Of a stretch of 42,579 nucleotides of DNA, positions 1 to 10,069 are shown piece by piece. The stretch's first letter is position 1. Each line of letters starts with the position of its first letter. The position numbers were made by a program, and so were the translations under genes. The notes under the pieces were generated by a model. It was not told the origin of the DNA. It saw nothing but the letters and a program-made list of their open reading frames with translations, and searched no databases. Source of the DNA: Amphimedon queenslandica (lineage: Eukaryota; Porifera; Demospongiae; Haplosclerida; Niphatidae). The stretch lies in assembly GCF_000090795.2 (NCBI RefSeq), contig NW_003546242.1:1353911-1396489 (forward strand), written 5' to 3'.

Positions 1-370
1 TTGTTTCTGCCAATAAAAAGAGAAGACTTGATGTTGCATTCTGATAGTCTGAAAAACTCCCTCCTAAGCCACCATCATGTTGCCCCGCTTCATCAAGAAA
101 GTTCACCTTAAAAGTAAAAACACAAAGTTACCAAACACACACACATTACCTCAAACATTTTATTAGGTAAAAATGATCTTCTAATGCCACACTGAGTAAA
201 TCCTAAAACTTCAGATCTTCTGACAGTTAGCTAAAATGCGTCTTTTGCATCAATGATGAGACATAACACAAGTTCAGACTGGCTACTAAAAATATTATGG
301 TGAGCATTCTTTCTATGCATACTATGAACATTGTTAGCATGTAAAATTGCTATCTCACAAAGTTAGATAA
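1..370. other. Unassigned left edge; weak exon candidate on minus strand at 1-106
   Basis: No recognisable gene or element is visible. On the minus strand a stretch from 106 down to the window edge is open, follows a pyrimidine-rich tract ending in AG (107-120), and encodes a segment with an acidic-Gly pattern (NFLDEAG..DGG) faintly like the start of a HECT N-lobe. The similarity is too short to trust, and the reading frame leaves the window. Confidence 0.2.
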
Positions 371-542
371 ACTGAAGGTAGGGCTGAACTACTATTCACA
401 TCTGTAGTTGAATGCAGGGCTAAACTACAAATTACATCTAAAGTCGGACGCAGGGCCTAACTATTCACATCTGAAGTCGGAGGCAGGGCTGAACTGCTAC
501 TCACATCTGAAGTCAGAGGCAAGGCTGAACTGCATTTGTCAT
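371..542. repeat. Minisatellite, about five units of 31-36 bp
   Basis: Five diverged head-to-tail units begin near 371, 402, 438, 471 and 507. Each contains a form of GGCAGGGCTGAACT followed by a form of CACATCTGAAGTC. Units three to five are most alike; the first two have drifted or lost bases. No reading frame is associated. 543-904 holds no gene or repeat that I can see. Confidence 0.8.
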
Positions 543-904
543 CGTAATAAGTAATAACCAGGATTGAGTTTAAAACACTATAAAATTAGACATACCTGAT
601 TAAGTACAGGCTGAGAAGTAGGTGAATCATTAGTGGCAGAAGCAATGGGTAATTGTGACAATCCCATTCTTAAAAAGGGAGAAACAAAGAAAGGCCTTCT
701 TTACTATCACTCCCTATTTACCAGAATACTTTCAACATGAGCATACATGTCTAATAACACTTACTTTCCCTTACAACCTGCTACATGCAGTCTCAAATAC
801 TGTATTGGAAACTTCTCATTATTAAACAAGTTTCCTTTACATATACACATGTATAATATCAACAATAGAAGCTTTGCAGAACAGTACGTTAGAAATATAA
901 AAGC

Positions 905-1045
905 ACAGACTTTAGAAAGTTCTTAGTTACACAATATTACATTTTAATGTGAATGCATTAGCAATAATTAATGTGGTTACAGTAATAAAAACCATACACA
1001 AGTATATGTACATTAAAGATTGACCATCATGTCAGAGTTATACTC
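905..1045 (-). repeat. Probable left (3') LTR segment of the Copia element
   Basis: About 140 bp align at roughly 80% identity, judged by eye, with 4215-4247 joined to 12009-12125 across the Harbinger insertion. The shared core includes ACCATACACAAGTATATGTA. One copy lies just past the reverse transcriptase and the other just before gag of the minus-strand Copia element, the places expected of LTRs. Outside this block the two sides do not align well, so the LTR limits are unknown. Confidence 0.6.
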
Positions 1046-1084
1046 ACATTCCTAACTCGCAGACTGTTGACATTATATTTAATT

Positions 1085-1960
1085 CATAATTGGTTTCTCA
1101 GCTGGAAAAATTTAGTAGAGTCAAGACCTTTCATGAAGATGTAAACACCTCATTATCACAAGCCAGAACTATGTCATTAACATAAACACCAATTATGAAT
1201 GATTCATTGACATACATACAGGGATCACTATTTGATTGTTGAATTCCCAAGTCCTGTAAGTGCTTGTGTAGGACCACATTCCAACATCTTGGAGACTGCT
1301 TAAGACTAACAGGCTCTGATTCAACTTGCAGACCAAGTGTTCTTTCCCCTTTACCGCGAGTCCTTCAGGCTGCTTCATGTAGATGTCGTCTTCTCAGCTA
1401 CCATTAAGAAAGGCTGAGGTACAATCTAATAGATGTAGCCATAAATATTCTTCTGAACAGCAATAGCTATGAGACTGCGATTGATTCAAACCTTATAGCT
1501 GGAGCAAAAGTCTCATTATCATCAAGACCTTGTTGCTGTGTACAGCTTCAGGCCACAAATTGAGCTTTATAGCATATAACAGTACCATCAGACCCAGTTC
1601 CAGTCTTTCTTTTCAATACACATTTACAGCCCATGACTTGTCAGTCTGCTGGATAAGACACTAATTCCCATACATTATTCTTGTGCATAGCATTGATCTC
1701 TTTCACCATAGCTTCTCTCCACCCATATTGTGATAGTACATCACTCACAGTTGTAGGCTCGTCAATCACAGCATTACTAGATTTGATTCAGGCTCCATAG
1801 TAGTCTGGTTTTCTTCTCTGCCTCTGAGACAGTCTGACTCAGTAGGAGGTTTTTTGTTCCTCTCAGTAGTAGGACCATCTTCTTCACTCGTCTCAGAAGT
1901 AGCACCATCTTCATTCGTCTCAGAATCAAATTCTCGTATTTTACTTTCTGTCATCATTTA
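1085..1960 (-). pseudogene. Copia reverse transcriptase fragment
   Basis: After an acidic linker (1766-1957 minus, rich in Glu, Ser and Thr), the minus strand encodes Copia-type reverse transcriptase: YGWREAMVKEINAMHKNNVW near 1700, a KCV.KRK block, and DDIYMKQPEGL near 1360-1385. The catalytic YVDD-like box reads VYVNDIVLAC near 1165-1190, so one catalytic Asp is Asn. In-frame stops occur throughout. Only the first part of the domain plus the catalytic box remains, and the RNase H portion is absent. Confidence 0.8.
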
Positions 1961-2074
1961 TCTTTCTCGTTATTCTGTTCAAAACCCAATTTATGTTCTT
2001 CAAATATTAAAAAAAAGACTGTACATGATACATTCTCTTTCTGCATCATATAATTGATAGCCCTTTGTCACTGT

Positions 2075-3160
2075 TCAATAGCCAAGTATGATACATTTCC
2101 TACCTTTCAATGATTGATCTTCTTTTGCAGTATGAGCATATGTTACATATCCAAACACACTGAGATCAGATACCTCTAGTTTGTGTTCATACCATACATC
2201 AAAAGGAGTCATATTATGAACAGCCTTAGTTGGACAACGATTTCTCAAATAGACATTTGTCATAAGACATTTTGCCCAGAACTTCTTAGGTAAGTTAGCA
2301 TCAATCAGCATAGATTGAATTGATTCCACTAACTTATGATTCATCCTCTCCGCTTTTCCATTTTGTTCCTGTGTCTTGGGTATTGTCAACTACGTTAAAC
2401 TCCCTCTGCTCTAAGGTATTCTTTCAATTCAGTTGACGTATATTCTCCCCTGCTTTCTGTACATAGGGTGTGTAGTTCATACTTAAATCCTCTCTTGACC
2501 ATGGCTTTCCATTATCTGAAATTTTGGTGTACTTCTGATATGTGTTCAAAACATATACCCATTAATAAACGAATACTGTTTACCACTCAAAGATTCTTTC
2601 TTCATCTTCCCACACACATCACTATGTACCAGCTAGTGAAACTACCCTTGTATATACCAGTTTACCAGCTAGTTTCCTTTCCTCCATTAGAAAATTTGTC
2701 TAGTGTAACTTTCCCTTTATACATGGCTCACATGATCCAGAAGACTTAGTACCATTGAGAATAAGTCTAGTAACTTGCTCCTTTTTTACCAATTGTTCTA
2801 GATACTGCTCTCCTAAGTCACCATATCTTCTATGCCATGTGCATTAACCAAGACTCACATCCTTCTAAGTGAGATTAACTTTTATTGACTGTTTTCCACT
2901 GACACAGTTGTGATAGAATAGACCACCCTTCCTTGATGCTACACCAACCACTCTTTCTTTATGATCAGTGATTACGGCCTGATTAGCATGGACTGTGACT
3001 CTCTTCATTCTTGCTGAGATTAGCAACACTTAGTAAATTGTAGGATAGTCTAGGTATGTAAAGGACATCATGTATTTGACTCCTTTTTGTTGAGCCATAT
3101 GGTAATTTAAGCTGTACTTCCACTAATCAATTACCAGCTAACTTCAGACTGTGACCATCT
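2075..3160 (-). pseudogene. Copia integrase (pre-integrase zinc region and catalytic core)
   Basis: The minus strand carries first the GAG-pre-integrase region, with WHRRYGDLGEQYLEQL and CEPCIKGK (about 2730-2850), and then a broken core. The best stretch is 2075-2389, which opens with TIPKTQEQNGKAERMNHKLV; the Glu of NGKAE is the third catalytic acid of the D,D35,E triad. It continues through the family's NLPKKFWA and KRCP-like blocks to the C-terminal FGYVTYAH region. The part holding the two catalytic Asp residues (2390-2700) is heavily frameshifted. Integrase would insert element cDNA into the genome. Confidence 0.85.
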
Positions 3161-3179
3161 CCCAGAAAAATCGTATGTG

Positions 3180-3290
3180 AGTTTGAGTTGAGTTTCACAA
3201 AAGCTTCTTTATTGTTGCATACGTGACATGTAGCTCCTGGGTCTACAATCCATGAATTTGTGCTTGTACCGTCTTCAGCTGATAAGAGTT
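3180..3290 (-). pseudogene. Copia aspartic protease fragment
   Basis: The minus strand encodes SWIVDPGATCHVCNNKEAF, the characteristic start of the Copia protease, where the active-site triplet is normally Asp-Ser/Thr-Gly. Here the middle residue is Pro (DPG), a change not expected in a working retroelement protease. A few more family-like residues follow (HTIFLGDGHSLKLAG) before a stop. The enzyme would have cut the gag-pol polyprotein; this copy is inactive. Confidence 0.75.
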
Positions 3291-3389
3291 GTCACTGTCA
3301 ACACAAAATCACAGTGTCATTATTCATAGTTACCGCCTTATTTGCACTGTGTCTTCTCTTCTGTTTCTTTCAAGAGGTACTCTGTCACT

Positions 3390-4095
3390 TTGAAGTGACC
3401 ACTTTAGCTTCAGGACAATCATGCTGCATATGACCAAATTTGTGACAACGATAACACCTGATTTGACTCTTCTAATTGTAGCATACGCTCCTTCTTGTCA
3501 CAGCCTTTAGATCTGCTTGTCTGCTTCTTTTCTTGATTTAGCAATCGCTCTGTCACAATCTCCACCCTTGTTCCTGTTTTGTTAGCTTTAAGAGCTGTGA
3601 CGAGTGTGTTAAAGGAATCAGGCAGACTTGCCAGGAGATAGACTACATGGTCCTTTTCACAGGTGTTATTTCCAATGACCACTAGATCATTGAAGAGCTC
3701 TGTATTGCTTTTAATGTGTGTCTGTACTGAGCTACTTTTAGCTACCTTCTTTCAAGCAAAGTAAGTGAAGCCATTTTAGAACCACTTTGCTGGCCTTAGC
3801 CTTCTTTTGGAACTGATCGTTTAGCTTATTCCAGACATCCACAGGATTCTACCTGTCTCCCAATAAGTACAACAACAAAAGATCCACAGCGAGCACAATG
3901 GTAGCTCAAGCCTTGTCTCTCCTGGAGATAAAGTTCTGTAGCTTGTTTTCATCTCCATCTGTTGGCTCTAATACAGTACCTGATGCAATACTCCACACTT
4001 CATCACGCAAGAGTGCCATTCTACACTGCACTGTCCAAGTAGCATAATTCGCTCCATTCAATGGAACGATACTCACAGTCTTGGCCTTAGCAGAC
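3390..4095 (-). pseudogene. Copia gag polyprotein fragment with CCHC knuckle
   Basis: Read on the minus strand, this is a UBN2-type gag: an N-terminal segment with NGANYATW and KAKTVSIVPL, a middle with DVWNKLNDQF, and the typical DHVVYLLASLPDSF block (near 3640). It ends in a CCHC zinc knuckle, CYRCHKFGHMQHDC, at about 3420-3462, the RNA-binding motif of retroelement nucleocapsid. Several in-frame stops and at least two frameshifts separate the pieces, so no single protein is made. Gag would have formed the intracellular particle that packages element RNA. Confidence 0.85.
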
Positions 4096-4111
4096 CTTTA
4101 ACAGCACTGGA

Positions 4112-4132
4112 CGCATGCAGGGGTCATAACCT
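4112..4132 (-). promoter_or_regulatory. Candidate Copia primer-binding site (tRNA-half type)
   Basis: On the minus strand the sequence reads CAGGTTATGACCCCTGCATG just upstream of gag. Drosophila Copia is known to prime from an internal fragment of initiator tRNA-Met, with a site of the form GGTTATGGGCCC. The match here centres on GGTTATG, which contains the CAT-anticodon complement. Position and first bases fit; the remainder differs, so this is a suggestion. It would place the inner edge of the right LTR near 4131. Confidence 0.4.
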
Positions 4133-4247
4133 GTCAGATTATTTTACAGATGAAAACAACTCAGCAACTACTGAACAACTGACATAAATCAATGAGAATC
4201 ATGATACATATGTATAGAACCACAGGGTCTAGAAAGTTTTTATACTA

Positions 4248-4265
4248 CGTTCACACCAGGCACTG
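4248..4265 (+). repeat. Left terminal inverted repeat of Harbinger element 1
   Basis: CGTTCACACCAGGCACTG, paired with 11991-12008 in inverted orientation with two mismatches. The repeats diverge beyond 18 bp, although both ends carry several degenerate GAACTGTT motifs further in. Confidence 0.8.
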
Positions 4266-4402
4266 TTCCCAGGATAGCTGATAGAACTGTTCCACAGAAC
4301 CCTTTTGGCGTGGGCTCACATTACAATCTATAACCTAGCGTTAAATGATAAAAAAAGGTGTGTAAACGTAGGGGTGTACCTAATAGGCGCTGGTTTAATA
4401 AA

Positions 4403-4911
4403 ATGGCGTCAAGAACACAAACTTTTGAAGTTTTGAAACTATGGTATTTACAAGCTGAGGAGAATAGAAAGGCTGTTGAAATTTTTTTTAGGAAGCTGAA
4501 GAGCCTCACAAGCAAAGAGGAAAATTATCGTAATGACTTTACTGGTGCTAATCATGACCAGTCTTACAACTCATGTGTCAAGACAAAGTCTATGTACAGG
4601 AACATGGTAAACAATATACAGGCTCACAACAAATATGTTTAACGTTTTACTTGTAGAAGTTCCTACTGGTGGGACGACATAGTTTTGGAGAGATTTGGGC
4701 CTGATGACTGGCTAGAAAATTTTAGAATGAGTAACAAGACTTTTGATCATCTCTGTGACACAAGAAAATGATCAATGATTCAACAAAACACTCGGTCCAA
4801 AAAGCCATCACTGTTCATCAGCCAGTTGCCATTACACTGTGGTGCCTGCTAATTCTTTTGAATACAGGATCCTTGCCCACCTTGTTGGAGTTGCACGATC
4901 CACAGTATGAG
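4403..4911 (+). pseudogene. Harbinger transposase, N-terminal half
   Basis: An ATG at 4403 opens MASRTQTFEVLKLWYLQAEE. After a frameshift near 4640 the Harbinger block WWDDIVLERFGPDDW follows, then LENFRMSNKTFDHLCD, the conserved FRMS..TF..L pattern. AITVHQPVAITLWCL and finally EYRILAHLVGVARSTV (ending near 4908) correspond to the helix-turn-helix region before the DDE domain. Three frame changes and a stop break it. The P-like element enters exactly after the RSTV codons, and the protein continues at 10070. The transposase would have cut and pasted the element together with its Myb-like partner. Confidence 0.85.
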
Positions 4912-4944
4912 CATAGATACTACAAACACATGGATATGAAACAG
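4912..4944 (+). repeat. Left terminal inverted repeat of P-like element (33 bp)
   Basis: Identical over 33 bp to the reverse complement of 10037-10069. It starts CATA; the Drosophila P repeat, 31 bp long, starts CATG. The preceding GTATGAG is the target duplication. Confidence 0.95.
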
Positions 4945-5153
4945 CAAGTAGATTATACACGAATTTATATGAGTGACGTCACAAGCAATGTTCCCATGCT
5001 CTTGGCGGTTATGGTTGCTGATTTAGTCTAAATCTTTTTTTGTGTCATATTCAAGTCAATATTCTGCCAAGTTTAAGTAAGTACATGGTCTCTCTGTTAG
5101 GCCAAATGACCTGCTAGACACTTATTTCTGTAACTATCGAGTGTATTTCTGTG

Positions 5154-5477
5154 CTATGCCATGAAATGTTTTGGATTTGGGTTTTGCTGTAAACGCCTTT
5201 TCTCCACTTCTAAAAAGAATTGTTGAATGTTACTTGATAATAACATAGCCATTGCTGTGTTACACTGTCTGTATACTGTGATTTGCCGTGCATTGTTGGA
5301 AAGCAGAGTTATACCCATTTTATTGGATTTTTTAATGTACATTTGGTAAACACCTTTTAAAGAAACTGGTATCTCACACTGTTGATTTCTGTGCATGACT
5401 ACGTACGTATAGGCCTTTTGTATCGCTTGTATATTTTTAAGATTTTTCAAAGCTTTGTTGTATTGGAAATAGTCCAA
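5154..5477 (-). CDS. Open frame of 107 codons, divergent from the P-like transposase
   Basis: This minus-strand frame is uninterrupted for 107 codons (starts MDYFQYNKALKNLKN, ends NPKHFMA), unusual in so AT-rich a region. Its ATG lies about 65 bp from the first ATG of the divergent transposase, so the two could share a bidirectional promoter. I recognise no domain. The composition (basic, Gln- and Asn-rich, predicted helical C-terminal part VEKRRLQQNPNP) is protein-like but not diagnostic. It could equally be a chance frame in the non-coding left flank of the transposon. 5031-5153 shows nothing else. Confidence 0.25.
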   Translation of the reverse strand: MDYFQYNKALKNLKNIQAIQKAYTYVVMHRNQQCEIPVSLKGVYQMYIKKSNKMGITLLSNNARQITVYRQCNTAMAMLLSSNIQQFFLEVEKRRLQQNPNPKHFMA

Positions 5478-5542
5478 ACTTTTGCTAGTGTTTTTGTGGG
5501 TGTGGTTAATTTTATTTGATATATCCCTTACCGTTATACAGT

Positions 5543-8500
5543 ATGCCTGGTCATAGAAGTATGAAAAGAATTGGTTCCTTTAAAAAAAAACTTGACAAAT
5601 GAAGGCGGATGATACTAATAGTTTGGACGAATCAAATTTTTTCTTTGACAAGGTAAAATAGTTACAGTATGGGTTTAAAGTTTACATTATATATAGAGTA
5701 CAAATACAGATATTGTAAGTACAACTGAAAATAGTACTATGATGACATGGTCTTCATTATCAACAGTGGATAAAGTAAGATTAACCTATTATGACCACTT
5801 TCACTTGTTTTGTGTTCCATAGGAAACAATACTTTAATAGCAGAGATTGAAACTGACTCTGAGACTGTAACAAATATCTCGCCGTATATTTGCTATGCTA
5901 ACTTGATACTGCCTTCAACAGACTGGTTTATAAAACATCTGCCGGGGAAGTCATTTGTGTATTTCATATACGACATCTTGACCCCACATCAAACAAGCCA
6001 ATATTGGTCTCTCAGTCATTGATAGTTCATGAGAACTATATGTAGACATGTTCGATCAATGGTTTGATGCTTCCAAAAACAAGCTCCGTTTGTTCATCTA
6101 CACCAGATATTCTCTCTCTCAATGATTTTTCTTCCCTCCTTTTTTCCTTGCTGAACACTTACGTGTGTCCTGGCAATGCTGACAGCCGCTTTGTTGAGTT
6201 TTGTAACACTAAAAAAGGACAATTTCTTTCTGTTAAAAAACTGTAGTTGGCTTCCTTGATCAATTTGATGGAGCATCTACAGTTAGACACATCTCGTGTG
6301 ACCTTTTGGTTCGAAATGGCAAAAGGTGTGGCATTTGCTGTGATTACAGGAAGCGTCTGCGATCAATGCTGTTTAGTTTTATGAAGAGTAGCAACAAATT
6401 GTCTAAGATAAATGATCAGCATCTAAATACTCCTTTACGCATTAAACCAAAAAATAGTTTTAAACAGCATAGTAAAGAAACTTACTACTCAGAACAAACA
6501 TCTGAAAGCAAAACTAGAAGTAGCAACCAAAAAATCAGGTGTAATCTTAGATAGTGCTTTAGAGAAGGATATGGTTGCAGCTTTAGGATCTAACGAGAAA
6601 GAAATGGAATGTTTACCGATTAATGACTTTAAGAGGATTTTTTGGGAGCAACAGCTTGGTTTACATCTATACATAATGTGTATAAAGTCATTTGCTTACT
6701 CATAGGTGTCAGCAATGAAAGCACATGGTACTAGTGGCATTAGATATCACCCTCTGTTTGTTAGATGGTGTTTCAGCATAATGCTTTCATCACCAAAAAA
6801 AAACAGTGTAATTCGAGAATCAGGTTTGATAACTTCGCCATCACAGAGGATGTTGAAAGATTATACGAATTGGTTCAAGCCTAAACTAGGATATCAGAAT
6901 GAAGTTTTTATGCAGTTGAAGGAAGATTATGAAGTGGATCACCTTAATCTTGCACAAAGGTTTAAGTTTATTATTTTTAATTATCTATTGCAATGTTTTA
7001 GGAATGTTGTACTATGTTTTGATTAGATGAAGATTAGAGAAGGGTTGGTTTTTGACAATGCAACAGGTAATATTATTGGTTTTGTGGACACCGGAGACAT
7101 GAATAAAATGTTAAGTAGATTTGAAGTTGAAGTGAAGGGAGAGAGAGAGTCACAGGAGATTGCAACACATATGCTTGCAGTATGTGTTCGAGGAATATTT
7201 CTGAAGCTGGATTATTCACTGGGTCAATTTTTTACAATGTGTAAACTTTTGTCATTTAATCTATGTATGTGAATCATTGTCATTTTCATCTATGTTTTCA
7301 CAGCTGTATCTGGTCACCAGTTACATGACATAGTTTGGACAGCAATAAGGAGACTGATGAATATAGGAATCGAAGTTGTGATAGTAGTAGCTGATGGAGC
7401 TAGTAACAATAGGAAGTTTTTTAAACTTCATAGAGATCAGGATGTAATGAAAGGAGGAGTTGTATACAAAGCTAAGAATATATACGACACAAGCATCTTC
7501 TTTTTTTAATGTATGTCTGTATTATTGTCATCAATTACCCTTAGATGGGTTTGGTTCATGTCAGATATATGCCACTTGCTTAAAACGACTCGTAATTGTT
7601 GGGAAAATTCTTCCAAGAATGGAACACGACATTTGGATTTAAGATCAGTAGTTAGTAGTTACAAAGTGTTGATATATTCATTGTATATAATTAGATCAAT
7701 GGAAAGCATATTCTTTGGAGTCACCTTATAGAACTCTATAACTGGAGTAGGCAGGACACAGGTCTTTACATAGAAAATAGGCTAACAATGAAGCATGTGA
7801 AACATACATCATATTCCTATATGAATGTCCGCCTAGCTGCCCAAGTATGCAATTTTGATGTTCATACATTCTAAAAATTTCTCATGATATTTACATTGAT
7901 TTTAATTAGGTACTAAGTAAATCAGTTGCTGATTTATTTAAGGTGAAAAGAGAGAGAAGAACAGAGCAAGAACCTTCCATTTACAGTGACACATCTGAAA
8001 CTGAGACATTCTGTTGAATGTTCAATTATCTTTTTGACTGCATGAATACTTGTCACCTATATGAAGCTGAACACAAGTGGAATGATTCATTGAAAGCATA
8101 TAGTTCTAAAGAGGATCCCCGTCTTAAGGTACATACGTAAGAGCATTCAATTTCTGTGTTTTAACTTTTCTTTGTTGTTCCTATAGTGGTTAGAGAATGA
8201 ATTTTTGTCATACCTAGAAGAATGGAAACAATATGTGACCATAATTGACAAAAGGGCCCTTATGGTGGATTTTAAAATTGATCGTTATGACGGAAAATAT
8301 CAACCTGTGAGTGCTTTGTTAGACAACCATTGTTTCTAAAAGTTTCATGGTAACTTTTTGCATCCTGTGGAGTAATTTTATGATAACTTGGGATCAGGAA
8401 GTAGGATTTCTTAGGCTAGAAAGACAAATTTCACTACCCGCCATAAGGTACCTTTTGTCAATAATGGTCACATATGCAGATTCAAAAAGTAATTTGCAAA

Positions 8501-8907
8501 ATGAAGAGAGACAGAAGTTAACACTATCTTGTGAAACATTGGAAGGATTGAAAATTACTGGTATGCATACTACCTAACCAATGCAACATGTATGTTGCCA
8601 TTTTACTATTTTGTATTTGTAGTATACTCATTTATTGAAGTAGTACCATTTCTACTATCATTGAAAGGATCTAAATTTGTTTTTTCAGAAAAATTTAATC
8701 AAGACAATGTTGATATTTGGTAAACAAAGGGCACGTTGTGGACGAGGTGACAACCCAACCGTACATGGTTTTTTGTGCAACACACAAGCAATTAGAACTA
8801 CCTGATCACTGTCTCTGGGTTGCTGTTCAAACATTACGAAAAAAAAGCTATTTCATAATGTTGAGGAACTCAGTCAGCCATTACGTAAAAAGCCAAGGAG
8901 GAAATAA
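5543..8907 (+). pseudogene. P-element-like transposase (multi-exon, decayed)
   Basis: Blocks typical of P/THAP9-like transposases occur in order, joined by short gt...ag introns. They are VCPGNADSRFVEF near 6150; NGKRCGICCDYRKRLRSML with its Cys pairs near 6310; FKRIFWEQQ near 6635; GIRYHPLFVRWCFS and SPSQRMLKDYTNWF (6730-6880); MKIREGLVFDNATGNIIGFV (7027), of the RNase H-like catalytic fold; VVADGASNNRKFFKLH (7385); the guanosine-binding-type insert and LSKSVADLF (7910); CETLEGLKIT (8540); RGDNPTVHG (8745); and a basic end LRKKPRRK with its stop at 8905. No N-terminal THAP finger is visible. A MITE sits at 8234-8472 and several frameshifts occur, so the gene is inactive. Confidence 0.88.
8234..8472. 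mobile_element. TA-flanked MITE (239 bp) inside the P-like transposase
   Basis: Inverted ends TGTGACCATAATTGACAAAA and TGTGACCATTATTGACAAAA extend imperfectly to about 35 bp (..CCTTATGG.GG). TA occurs on both sides (8232-8233 and 8473-8474), the target of Tc1/mariner-type elements. Joining the flanks with one TA keeps the transposase frame: WKQY before, ADSKSNLQNEERQKL after. A second copy lies at about 32991-33230. It encodes nothing and must be mobilised in trans. Confidence 0.85.
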
Positions 8908-8978
8908 TTATACTGTGATTGTTACACTATATTTTAGTGATGATTAAAATATTATTTTAATGATTAAAAATAATAAAG

Positions 8979-9949
8979 TTAATTTTCATCTGTTCTTTTC
9001 AGTTCTTTACGCAAACCTCTTTTCTTGCTTGTAGTGCTTTTCTTTTTCTTGTGATTCTCCATTAACATACTGATAATCGAATGACCCCTCATTTTCATCC
9101 ATTCAGCTATGATATCCTTGAGGAGGATTTCCATTCTGGTAGAGTCATTAATATCTAATGTACAATTGGTCCAACACACTAAGGATATCTGGATCTGTAC
9201 ATACAATTCTAAGTAATTCAGCACTACTTTGTTGATTATCTTGCGATAAATGCTGGTGGACAAGTAGTTCTACCTCTACAAATAGTTCATACGCCATGTC
9301 ATTTATGTAGTACAACCCACCTCTATCAGTTGTTTCAATTCAGTATTCAGTAGAATCTTGACAGTGATCCCCTTCGAGCTGCAAAAGTAGGCACAAACGT
9401 TCCTGTACTGCATGGTCAGAGTTCCACTTTCTTTGAAGTCTTCGTATCACTGAGCCAGCAGCATATCTTATTGCATTCTGTTTAACATGATTTAGAATTC
9501 TTGGCTTAGAAGGAAAGCTATTATTGACTGTTTTTGTACAAAACCCCTTTTCTAAAATTTTGTCGAGGACACATTGCCACAGTATATAGTCTGTACAACA
9601 GCACTCTGGTGTACTTTCTGCTTTCAGTTGTCACAGCCACAACAGCAGAATATAACACCTGAATAAATGAAGGCTTTGATGAAGCCTCGTGTAATTAGAT
9701 GGCAAAAGCATATCTTTGACCTATGTAGATAATAATGATAATATACAGACAAAATAATTATATAACCTTTTCCTTAAGTTTTAAACCAAATGCCTCCAAA
9801 ATCGTCTTCCTGTCATTTTCTAATGTCAGTAAAGATTCAATATTGCCCATGACACTTTCATTGACAGCAGTATCCATTTAAAACTCCTCCATTGACTGAA
9901 CTTCGAATAAAATTTGCCTCAACCTAGATTCATCTTGCTGCTGTGCCAT
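8979..9949 (-). pseudogene. Second, convergent gene of the P-like element, function unknown
   Basis: An ATG at 9947-9949 opens MAQQQDESRLRQILFEVQSM. Spliceable gt/ag boundaries occur near 9780-9720 and 9660. The body reads PRILNHVKQNAIRYAAGSVI, RRLQRKWNSDHAVQERL, then TDRGGLYYINDMAYELFVEV, SAELLRIVCTDPDILSVLDQ, and finally AEW..MRGHSI followed by a Lys-rich end, KKKKSTTSKKRGLRKELK. It ends 72 bp from the transposase stop, tail to tail. I have the impression that similar frames accompany P-like transposases in other basal metazoans (from memory, unverified). No catalytic motif is apparent; the basic tail may bind nucleic acid. Two stops and two frame changes break this copy. Confidence 0.65.
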
Positions 9950-10036
9950 GCTTTTTCACGTGTACGTGCATGTGTTACTACACGCCACGATTACCGCCTT
10001 TCACGTCATATCCGGCGCCAAGAGCATGAGCACATT

Positions 10037-10069
10037 CTGTTTCATATCCATGTGTTTGTAGTATCTATG
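10037..10069 (-). repeat. Right terminal inverted repeat of P-like element (33 bp)
   Basis: Exact inverted partner of 4912-4944, followed by the second GTATGAG. The subterminal 13-bp repeat lies 8 bp further in, at 10016-10028. Confidence 0.95.

Larger units (their letters stand above)
905..4247 (-). mobile_element. Degenerate Ty1/Copia LTR retrotransposon
   Basis: On the minus strand the segments occur in the Copia order gag, protease, integrase, reverse transcriptase, read from about 4095 down to about 1085. Integrase preceding reverse transcriptase separates it from Gypsy elements. Every segment has stops or frameshifts, and the RNase H part expected after the reverse transcriptase is missing: only about 40 bp separate the last reverse-transcriptase-like codons from the left LTR-like block. 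The right LTR continues at 12009-12125, beyond a Harbinger insertion. The element is dead. Confidence 0.85.
4912..10069 (+). mobile_element. P-element-like DNA transposon, 5158 bp, nested in Harbinger
   Basis: The ends are perfect 33-bp inverted repeats (4912-4944 and 10037-10069) beginning CATAGATACTACAAACACAT. The flanks are GTATGAG at 4905-4911 and 10070-10076: a 7-bp perfect duplication, or 8 bp with one mismatch (P elements make 8 bp). A further 13-bp inverted pair, CATGCTCTTGGCG, lies inside the ends at 4995-5007 and 10016-10028, like the subterminal inverted repeats known in Drosophila P. Inside are a plus-strand transposase and a convergent minus-strand gene. Removing the element and one duplication restores the frame of the Harbinger transposase. 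Confidence 0.92.

Noticed and set aside
1-106. HECT-like exon at the left window edge
   Set aside because: Only one short block resembles the domain and the rest lies outside the window; the resemblance may be chance.
4321-4515. Minus-strand 64-codon frame at the start of Harbinger element 1
   Set aside because: Antisense of the MASRTQTFEV transposase N-terminus; no own motif.
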